The notes under the pieces: model-generated
What the model saw: the letters and a program-made list of their open reading frames with translations, nothing else
What the model was told of the DNA's origin: nothing
Databases searched by the model: none
Shown here: positions 24,152-29,384 of the stretch, piece by piece
Position numbering within the stretch: position 1 is the stretch's first letter
How the letters are laid out: each line of letters starts with the position of its first letter
Made by a program: the position numbers and the translations under genes
Source of the DNA: Spirochaetaceae bacterium UBA6243
GTDB taxonomy: Bacteria; Spirochaetota; Spirochaetia; Treponematales; Rectinemataceae
Assembly: GCA_002441395.1 (NCBI GenBank)
Contig: DJVZ01000005.1
Location: forward strand, 1,605-30,988
Direction: 5' to 3'
Length of the DNA stretch: 29,384 nt

Positions 24152-25479
24152 CGATCTTCAATGCGCCAGTCGGGCATGGTCCCCAAATATTGCTCAAGCG
24201 ATGCGCAAAAACGCTCATCAATTGAGCCACTCGATGCAGAATCGGACAAAACGCTTTCCAGCCAGTGGCGCAAGAAATCACGTGAAAAACTGCCCCAATA
24301 ATCAGGGAGGGCTGTAACACTTGGCAATGCGGAAGGCACGAGAGGGTTTTGCGCATACTCAGGAAAGTATTTCGAAAAAACGGTTTCATTCATCTGCATT
24401 ATGCTGCTGAATCCCCCAAAGGGGCCCACATAATCCGGCAACAGTTGCTGCGATTCCATTTCTTTCCAAACCTTTTCCTGGTTACCCGCAACGAAAAGCC
24501 AGCGCGCAAATGCCAATGCAGCCTTTTTATTTTTTGCTCCCTTGGGGATTCCCATATATCGAGTATCTGCAGTCAATAAAAGTTTTTGATTCACCGCAGG
24601 AAAACGATACCGCAACTGCGTTTTGGCCGAATAAGGAAGTCTGAAAAATTCACTCGCCTTCATCGGCCAATAGAGGACGCGATTGTCAAGCACAAGTTGA
24701 TAGCCGGGTTTATTGAAATATGTAAAAGCAAAAGCATCTTCCTGTTCTGTCGTTACATTCGAGTTGAAAGACAAAAGAGCGCCGACAGATTCTTCGAGGT
24801 TTCCCTTGTCCCACAGAATAGGCCATGAATTTGCCTCATTCGGCTTGGGGGCAGAGGTTGATTTCCAGTTTTGATTCAAGGAAAAACCAGTACCTCCCGC
24901 AAGAAGCCAGTCCTCTGCAAACTCTAGATTCCAGCGGGGAGAAAATCCCATCGCGCTTATTTCGCCATTTCCGATTCTGGTAAATGCTTCCGACGAGCTC
25001 TGAAGCACATCAGGATTGAGCACGGCGACTCCTGCACTCTCATTTTCAGACTTTCTCTCTACCAATACCATGCAATCAAACGACAAGGGCATTAGAATGT
25101 GCGCCGCGCCCTGCTTGCCGGCGCGCAGCAATGCCGGATACATATCGTTCGGATCAAGGTAATATTTTGAAAAAAGCACATCAAGAGAAACAAATTTTTT
25201 CGTCAGTGATTTGGAAAGCAGATATTTTCCGACAACGAGGGACGGAGGTTTATTTGTTTTTTTCATTTCAGAAGCTACATTCGCTTTATACTCAACATCG
25301 ACGGCAAATCGATCATTCTCTTTATTAAATATCTGAGCGGCAATGACAAGTTCAGGGACATCGGTCCACACCAATGCACTTTGAGGCGACTGATCACATC
25401 CAGACAGAAAAGAAATCAGCAAAAAAATAGCAAGGCCGCCGGCCAAACCCGAAATATACTTATACATCTTTTTCTTCAT
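24148..25479 (-). CDS. Extracellular solute-binding lipoprotein (family 1 type), no adjacent permease
   Basis: A 443-residue lipoprotein: a Lys-rich start, a hydrophobic segment and the lipobox FLSGC with Cys28. The mature part has the layout of ABC-transporter binding proteins of the sugar/peptide type (early SALVWTDVPELVIAAQIFN, late MGIPKGAKNKKAALAFARWL, a hallmark helix of family 1 binding proteins). The ligand cannot be inferred. No permease or ATPase gene is on either side, so it either serves a transporter elsewhere or has another role. The ATG at 25479 is preferred to an in-frame TTG nine bases upstream; AAGGA lies about 11 bases before it. The 3' end overlaps dus by 4 bases in convergent orientation. 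Confidence 0.82.
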   Translation of the reverse strand: MKKKMYKYISGLAGGLAIFLLISFLSGCDQSPQSALVWTDVPELVIAAQIFNKENDRFAVDVEYKANVASEMKKTNKPPSLVVGKYLLSKSLTKKFVSLDVLFSKYYLDPNDMYPALLRAGKQGAAHILMPLSFDCMVLVERKSENESAGVAVLNPDVLQSSSEAFTRIGNGEISAMGFSPRWNLEFAEDWLLAGGTGFSLNQNWKSTSAPKPNEANSWPILWDKGNLEESVGALLSFNSNVTTEQEDAFAFTYFNKPGYQLVLDNRVLYWPMKASEFFRLPYSAKTQLRYRFPAVNQKLLLTADTRYMGIPKGAKNKKAALAFARWLFVAGNQEKVWKEMESQQLLPDYVGPFGGFSSIMQMNETVFSKYFPEYAQNPLVPSALPSVTALPDYWGSFSRDFLRHWLESVLSDSASSGSIDERFCASLEQYLGTMPDWRIEDR

Positions 25480-25503
25480 TGCTCGCAAAATCCTTGTTTA
25501 TCA

Positions 25504-25512
25504 TGGTATCAT
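25504..25512 (+). promoter_or_regulatory. Candidate extended -10 promoter of the YhcC-like gene
   Basis: TGGTATCAT lies between the divergent genes. The start would be near 25519, giving a leader of about 37 bases that includes the AAAGGAG Shine-Dalgarno site. No clear -35 is present. Confidence 0.35.
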
Positions 25513-25555
25513 AGTAAACAAACACAAGTCAGCAAAGGAGAAGATCAGACTTACT

Positions 25556-26575
25556 GTGCAGGAATTGCGTGACCCGAAAAGCATGCCGCGCATCAACTGG
25601 CATTCTCAGTGCCTGAAAGCCCGCTATGGCGAACATGTATGGCGACTTGGCATCGATGCCGGTTTTACCTGTCCCCATAGAAGTCCTGACCGACTGCAGG
25701 GCGGATGTCGCTTCTGCGCCCCCGATGGCAATATTTCCGCATATCAGAAAACTCAAGCACCTGTCCCCAGTATGGAAAAACAAATTGAACTCGCGCTCAT
25801 CTTCACGCGGAGGCGCTACCATGCAAACGCCTTTTTTCTCTATTTTCAGGCGTACACAGGCACCAACGCTGCCACAAAAACATTGACTCAAGTCTACGAA
25901 AATGCTATCGATGCTTTTTGGCGCGTATATGAAAAAGTCGGCGAAGCACCTCGTGCCGCGCCCGAAACGCATGCTCCCAAAATGGGGCCATTAAAGGGTA
26001 TTATTGTTTCCACACGTCCTGATTGCTTTGACCAGGAGAAAGCCGATCTTCTCGCCGCCTATATGGAGCAGGGCATGGAAGTATGGGTTGAGCTCGGCCT
26101 TCAGTCGGCACACGAAGAGACCCTTTCGTTTATCCGGCGAAACCATGGCGTCAAGGCCTTCCTCGATGCGATGGAAATCGCGAAACGAACCCATTTAAAG
26201 CGCACGGTGCATCTCATGCTTGGTCTGCCCGGAGAATCGCGCACAATGATGATTGAAACCGCGCAATTGGCTGCAAGCACGGAGACAGAAGGCGTCAAAT
26301 TTCACGATTTCCGCATTGTGAAAGGTTCCGCGTTTGCCCGAAATTTTCTCGCGGGCGAGATCACGGCGATGCATCCGTCACGTCTGCCCGGACTTCTCGC
26401 CGATTGTCTCGAAGTATTGCCTCCTTCAACAGAGATCATGCGCATTTCGGCCGATTTCCGCCCCGAAGAATCGGTGAACATCCATCCGCCCACAGACAAA
26501 CACACCCTGGCACGCCTCGTGGAAGATGAACTTGTACGGCGCAACTCCTGTCAGGGGCAGAGATTCGCAGGCTGA
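25556..26575 (+). CDS. Radical SAM protein, YhcC/TIGR01212 family
   Basis: A 339-residue Elp3-like radical SAM enzyme. The [4Fe-4S] cysteines are Cys39, Cys51 and Cys54 (CPHRSPDRLQGGCRFC), the CX11CX2C spacing of this family. Other family blocks are INWHSQCLKARYGEHVWRLG, FFLYFQAYTGTNA, ISTRPDCF, WVELGLQSAHEETL and HLMLGLPGESRTMM. The reaction is not established for the family. The likely start is a GTG; AAAGGAG lies 15 bases upstream, further than usual, so an ATG at 25583 remains possible, though that would trim the conserved N-terminus only slightly. It diverges from the solute-binding protein and precedes the tRNA cluster. Confidence 0.93.
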   Translation: MQELRDPKSMPRINWHSQCLKARYGEHVWRLGIDAGFTCPHRSPDRLQGGCRFCAPDGNISAYQKTQAPVPSMEKQIELALIFTRRRYHANAFFLYFQAYTGTNAATKTLTQVYENAIDAFWRVYEKVGEAPRAAPETHAPKMGPLKGIIVSTRPDCFDQEKADLLAAYMEQGMEVWVELGLQSAHEETLSFIRRNHGVKAFLDAMEIAKRTHLKRTVHLMLGLPGESRTMMIETAQLAASTETEGVKFHDFRIVKGSAFARNFLAGEITAMHPSRLPGLLADCLEVLPPSTEIMRISADFRPEESVNIHPPTDKHTLARLVEDELVRRNSCQGQRFAG

Positions 26576-26590
26576 CGGCAGCTGCGGCCC

Positions 26591-26619
26591 TTGACAATTG
26601 CCCCGCTTTCTCGTATTGT
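26591..26619 (+). promoter_or_regulatory. Promoter of the tRNA/SRP RNA cluster
   Basis: A perfect -35 TTGACA (26591-26596), a 17-base spacer and TATTGT (26614-26619). The start would fall near 26626, about 23 bases before the first tRNA. No other strong promoter is seen before the SRP RNA. Confidence 0.65.
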
Positions 26620-26648
26620 CGATTCTCGCCGAATGGTTTGCTTACGTT

Positions 26649-26733
26649 GGAGCGGTGTCCGAGGGGTTTAAGGAGACGGTCTTGAAAACCGCTGTACCGC
26701 GAGGTACCGGGGGTTCGAATCCCCCCTGCTCCG
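26649..26733 (+). tRNA. tRNA-Ser(TGA)
   Basis: Acceptor GGAGCGG pairs with CTGCTCC (one G-U) and the discriminator is G. The anticodon loop is CTTGAAA, giving anticodon TGA (reads UCA and other UCN). The long variable arm (GTACCGCGAGGTACC region) marks a serine tRNA. The TTCGAAT T-loop is present. CCA is not encoded. Confidence 0.96.
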
Positions 26734-26753
26734 TGATGAGCCATCTGGTTTAA

Positions 26754-26841
26754 GGAGAGGTGCGAGAGAGGCCGAATCGGGCTCCCTGCTAAGGAGTTGT
26801 ACCTCTAAAGGGTACCGAGGGTTCGAATCCCTCCCTCTCCG
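26754..26841 (+). tRNA. tRNA-Ser(GCT)
   Basis: Acceptor GGAGAGG pairs with CCTCTCC and the discriminator is G. The anticodon loop is CTGCTAA, giving anticodon GCT for AGC/AGU. A long variable arm and a TTCGAAT T-loop are present. CCA is not encoded. It lies 20 bases after the previous tRNA. Confidence 0.96.
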
Positions 26842-26849
26842 GTTTTCGT

Positions 26850-26923
26850 GAGGCTATAGCTCAGCTGGATAGAGCTTCAGATTGCGGATCTGAAGGTCGG
26901 AGGTTCGAATCCTCTTAGCCTCG
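26850..26923 (+). tRNA. tRNA-Arg(GCG)
   Basis: Acceptor GAGGCTA pairs with TAGCCTC and the discriminator is G. The D-loop AGCTGGATA carries A20, an arginine identity base. The anticodon stem TCAGA/TCTGA holds the loop TTGCGGA, giving anticodon GCG (CGC, and CGU by wobble). Most bacteria read these codons with ACG modified to inosine, so GCG is unusual. CCA is not encoded. A short T run follows (26924-26930). Confidence 0.93.
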
Positions 26924-26934
26924 CTTTTTTTATT

Positions 26935-27020
26935 GGAGAGATGCGAGAGCGGTTGAATCGGGCGGTCTCGAAAACCGTTGAACCCTCTGGGTTCCGGGGG
27001 TTCGAATCCCCCTCTCTCCG
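26935..27020 (+). tRNA. tRNA-Ser(CGA)
   Basis: Acceptor GGAGAGA pairs with TCTCTCC and the discriminator is G. The anticodon loop is CTCGAAA, giving anticodon CGA for UCG. A long variable arm (AACCCTCTGGGTT) and a TTCGAAT T-loop are present. CCA is not encoded. Confidence 0.96.
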
Positions 27021-27093
27021 CGACAGGAAACCGCGGGCAGGGGGCCTCGGTTTTCTCACGATTGCCCTCATTATTGAGCGCGATTCTACCCCT

Positions 27094-27180
27094 GGAGAGA
27101 TGACCGAGCGGTCGAAGGTGCGCGATTGGAAGTCGCGTGTACTCGGAAGGGTACCGAGGGTTCAAATCCCTCTCTCTCCG
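27094..27180 (+). tRNA. tRNA-Ser(GGA)
   Basis: Acceptor GGAGAGA pairs with TCTCTCC and the discriminator is G. The anticodon stem CGCGA/TCGCG holds the loop TTGGAAG, giving anticodon GGA for UCC/UCU. The T-loop is TTCAAAT rather than TTCGAAT. The SRP RNA begins 12 bases later, with no promoter between them. Confidence 0.95.
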
Positions 27181-27192
27181 CTTGCAGTTCGA

Positions 27193-27303
27193 GCGCATAA
27201 GGCCAGGCACTGTGCTCGTAACCACTGCCTAACCCCGCCAGGTCCGGAAGGAAGCAACGGTACGCAGCAGGTGCGGTGCCGCAGAGCGCCTGGCCTTATG
27301 CGC
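27193..27303 (+). ncRNA. ffs: Signal recognition particle RNA, small bacterial (4.5S) type
   Basis: A 16-base perfect terminal stem (GCGCATAAGGCCAGGC with GCCTGGCCTTATGCGC) closes a hairpin whose tip carries the invariant block CAGGTCCGGAAGGAAGCAAC, the GGAA tetraloop and the Ffh-binding symmetric loop. No Alu domain is present, so this is the short form of about 111 bases that binds only Ffh. It follows tRNA-Ser(GGA) by 12 bases and is probably cut from the same precursor. The dnaX coding region starts 44 bases downstream. Confidence 0.95.
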
Positions 27304-27312
27304 TTTGCCTGC

Positions 27313-27341
27313 TTTACCCTTCCATGCCGCCATGCTATTTT
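27313..27341 (+). promoter_or_regulatory. Promoter of dnaX, leaderless
   Basis: TTTACC (27313-27318), a 17-base spacer and TATTTT (27336-27341), preceded by TGC to form an extended -10. Six bases (TCATAC) separate it from the ATG at 27348, so the transcript should start on the A of the start codon. Confidence 0.5.
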
Positions 27342-27347
27342 TCATAC

Positions 27348-29369
27348 ATGCCCTTTGAAGTCACCGCAACACGCAAGCGCCCTCAAACTTTCGAACAGCT
27401 GGCCGGACAAAATTTTGTCGCGGCAACCCTCATCTCATCTCTGGAACAAGGCCGCATCGCACATGCCTACCTCTTTTCCGGTCCTCGCGGGTGCGGGAAA
27501 ACAAGCACGGCGCGCATACTCGCCAAAGCGCTCAACTGCGAGCATGGCCCGACGCCACACCCCTGCGGTTCTTGCCCCTCATGCCTCGCCATCTCAAGAG
27601 GCTCTTCCCTCGATGTCATTGAAATCGACGGTGCCTCAAACACTTCTGTGGACAATATCCGTCAGATAAAGGACGAAGTGCTCTTCGCCCCCAACTCAGG
27701 GCGCTATAAAATCTACATCATCGACGAAGTTCACATGCTCTCGATGAGCGCTTTCAACGCGCTACTTAAGACCATCGAAGAACCTCCGCCCTATATTGTC
27801 TTCATTTTTGCGACAACCGAACCTCACAAGGTGCCAGCGACCATAAAAAGCCGCTGCCAGCAATTCAATTTCAGGCTCGTCCCCGTTGAAGTCATCCTTC
27901 AACTCTTGCGGCAGGCCGCCTCCGAAACCGGAATCGAGGCCGAAGAAGAGGCTCTCCTCTGGATAGCCCGCGAAGCAGCGGGGTCGGTCAGGGACGCCTA
28001 CACCCTTTTCGACCAGATTGCTTCCTTCTCCGGCACCATGATCTCTGTGCAGAATATTCGCGACACGCTCGGGCTGGTCGGAATCGATCACCTCAACGAC
28101 CTTTTCCGCGCGATTGTCGCAAGCGATACGAAAGAAGCTTTCAGTGTACTCGATGAAATCCTTGGACGGGGTGTGTCTCCAGAGCAATTCTTAACCGATG
28201 CGGTTGATTATTGCCGTTCCGTCCTGCTCATCCTGTATGGAGTACAGAAGGAAGGCCTCTTGAGCGCACCCCGGACCGTTTTTGAGCCGGCGGTACTCGC
28301 ATCCCTCTCGAAAACGCAGATTGAGTACGCAATCGCGCTGCTGCTCGACACATACCGTCATCTCAAAGAAACAATTGAACCCCGGTATGAGCTCGAATTG
28401 GCGGTGGCCAAATTGTGCCACATCAAATCATACATCAGTCCACCCGAACTGTTTAACGCGCTTCATTCCGTGCAACAAGCTATTAAAGCAAAAGAAATTC
28501 CGCCTCGCGGACAGCGGGAAAAGGACGCCTCACTCCCTTTTCAGGGCCGCCCGGGCAATAGCGCCGACGCCCAGAGTGCGCCGCTCCTCCGCGACCTGCA
28601 TTCGCGCTTCGCCGCAAACCAGCAATCCGCGAATCCGCCCACAGAACCTGATGAGGCGACAGAGGTTCATGCCCCCGCATCCGGGGCCATCTCTTCTTCT
28701 GAGCTGAAGAAAAAAATCATTGCCAAGCTGCGGGGCCAGAATCTCTTTCTCGCTTCAGCGCTGGAAAAATCTGCCGAATGGACCAAAAAACATAACGGGT
28801 TCATCATCCCGGTGATGAATCACGTAGAAATGGATATCATCTCGCGATTCTCCTCCCTCATTGCAGAAACAGGGGCCGAGATTCTTGGAACGCCCTGCGC
28901 TATAGAACCTCATTTTGCGAAAGACCAAGAGAACCACACGCCTCCTTCGCGCCAGAGTGAAGCGCGAACTGCGTCTCCCCTCCAGAGGGAAACTCCCCAA
29001 CAGGCCCCCCATCCGCCAGCGGCATCAAAAAGTCACGAGGCCGCCGTGCAGCCGGAACCGGACATTGAATACAACAGCCCCACTTCTTTTGAAAATTCAT
29101 TCCCGGAAACGGAACTCGATACCACGGCCGAATTTGAAAATACAACGCGAATCCAGGACGAGCAGGCACTCCCCGAAACCGACGCCCGGACCATCGAACT
29201 CATTCGAAAAATGTTCAAAGGGAAAGTCATCGCGACAAAGCTCCCTTCCGAGGCTCCTTCCCCCGAACCTTTGGCCCCGCCGAGCTTTCCGCCGGAGGAT
29301 GCCTCAGAGTCGCGTGAATTCTCTGAAGGCTCCGAAGAACTCATCGATACAGAAGAAGATTTTGATTAA
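27348..29369 (+). CDS. dnaX: DNA polymerase III subunits gamma and tau
   Basis: A 673-residue clamp-loader ATPase. The N-terminus (TATRKRPQTFEQLAGQ) is that of DnaX. Walker A is GPRGCGKT (45-52). The zinc module is Cys64, Cys73, Cys76 and Cys79. Walker B is IIDEVHMLS (124-132), sensor 1 is IFATTEPHKVP and the arginine finger is in KSRCQQF (167-173). The C-terminal 220 residues are low in complexity, rich in Glu, Pro and Ser, and end EEDFD; this is the tau-like tail. The frame is open back into the SRP RNA (GTG at 27276) and has an ATG at 27324. The start at 27348 fits the family N-terminus and the leaderless promoter; no Shine-Dalgarno site is present. Confidence 0.96.
   Translation: MPFEVTATRKRPQTFEQLAGQNFVAATLISSLEQGRIAHAYLFSGPRGCGKTSTARILAKALNCEHGPTPHPCGSCPSCLAISRGSSLDVIEIDGASNTSVDNIRQIKDEVLFAPNSGRYKIYIIDEVHMLSMSAFNALLKTIEEPPPYIVFIFATTEPHKVPATIKSRCQQFNFRLVPVEVILQLLRQAASETGIEAEEEALLWIAREAAGSVRDAYTLFDQIASFSGTMISVQNIRDTLGLVGIDHLNDLFRAIVASDTKEAFSVLDEILGRGVSPEQFLTDAVDYCRSVLLILYGVQKEGLLSAPRTVFEPAVLASLSKTQIEYAIALLLDTYRHLKETIEPRYELELAVAKLCHIKSYISPPELFNALHSVQQAIKAKEIPPRGQREKDASLPFQGRPGNSADAQSAPLLRDLHSRFAANQQSANPPTEPDEATEVHAPASGAISSSELKKKIIAKLRGQNLFLASALEKSAEWTKKHNGFIIPVMNHVEMDIISRFSSLIAETGAEILGTPCAIEPHFAKDQENHTPPSRQSEARTASPLQRETPQQAPHPPAASKSHEAAVQPEPDIEYNSPTSFENSFPETELDTTAEFENTTRIQDEQALPETDARTIELIRKMFKGKVIATKLPSEAPSPEPLAPPSFPPEDASESREFSEGSEELIDTEEDFD
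28710..28716 (+). other. A7 run in dnaX, possible slippage site for gamma
   Basis: Seven A in a row occur after about 454 codons, near the point where gamma ends in other bacteria. A shift into either alternative frame meets a stop within about 35 codons. The run is not in the register of the E. coli heptamer (A AAA AAG), so RNA polymerase slippage would be the likelier route. Confidence 0.3.
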
Positions 29370-29384
29370 TATTGTGTAACGAAA

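Noticed and set aside
27021..27093. A possible promoter or terminator between tRNA-Ser(CGA) and tRNA-Ser(GGA).
   Set aside because: The imperfect AAACCG/CGGTTT pair has a 14-base loop, and the TTGCCC/TTCTAC pair is weak. Neither is convincing.
26649..27180. The tRNA cluster considered as a phage or island attachment site.
   Set aside because: No integrase gene, no direct repeat of a tRNA 3' end outside the cluster and no mobile genes are present.
27276..27347. N-terminal extension of dnaX starting inside the SRP RNA.
   Set aside because: The added residues do not match any DnaX N-terminus, and the SRP RNA stem is intact there. The ATG at 27348 fits better.

Overview
The window is about 29.4 kb of gene-dense bacterial chromosome, GC-rich by eye. 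It comes from a diderm (two-membrane) organism: it has the LPS-transport genes lptC, lptA and lptB, two predicted outer-membrane barrel proteins and two lipoproteins. The five tRNA genes do not encode CCA, the lipobox of LptC is loose, and the order tRNA-Ser / SRP RNA / dnaX is kept. A spirochaete (Spirochaetota) would fit, but this is an inference from context, not a proven assignment. No insertion sequence, phage, CRISPR array or long repeat is visible, and no stretch over 300 bases lacks a gene.

Layout. 2-1830: end of an ETF alpha gene coupled to a GlcD/LctD-type FAD dehydrogenase (lactate/glycolate oxidation). 1900-2826 (-): a reductase-like protein that resembles the MAT2B subunit more than RmlD. 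2963-4467: pdxS-pdxT, vitamin B6 synthesis. 4430-11399: a membrane/lipid block with a patatin lipase coupled to a six-helix membrane protein (-), a divergent CDP-alcohol phosphatidyltransferase and GtrA-type protein (+), a CorC/HlyC-type membrane protein (-), and a secreted patatin with a likely barrel domain (+). 11502-12032 (-): small barrel protein with a clear terminator. 12158-13332: tag (DNA repair) and ferritin. 13467-16686: thrC-thrB-ogt joined by ATGA overlaps, followed by a DODA-like dioxygenase. 17610-18299 (-) rsmG, divergent from pyrG-lptC-lptA-lptB (18407-22076). 22233-24151: tatD and a dihydrouridine synthase. 24148-25479 (-): an orphan solute-binding lipoprotein. 25556-26575: a YhcC-type radical SAM protein. 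26649-27303: tRNA-Ser(TGA), Ser(GCT), Arg(GCG), Ser(CGA), Ser(GGA) and the SRP RNA. 27348-29369: dnaX.

The most striking pattern is regulatory. At least six genes (the MAT2B-like gene, the CDP-alcohol transferase, tag, rsmG, pyrG and dnaX) have a -10 element, mostly of the extended TGnTATnnn type, placed only 6 to 8 bases before the start codon. Their mRNAs would begin at or next to the ATG and carry no Shine-Dalgarno site. Other genes here (pdxS, glcD, ferritin, corC, the 176-residue barrel gene) have ordinary Shine-Dalgarno leaders, so the organism appears to use both modes. No wholly new system is proven. The lipid block, the leaderless pattern, the tRNA-Arg(GCG) and several enzymes with altered metal-site motifs are the best leads.
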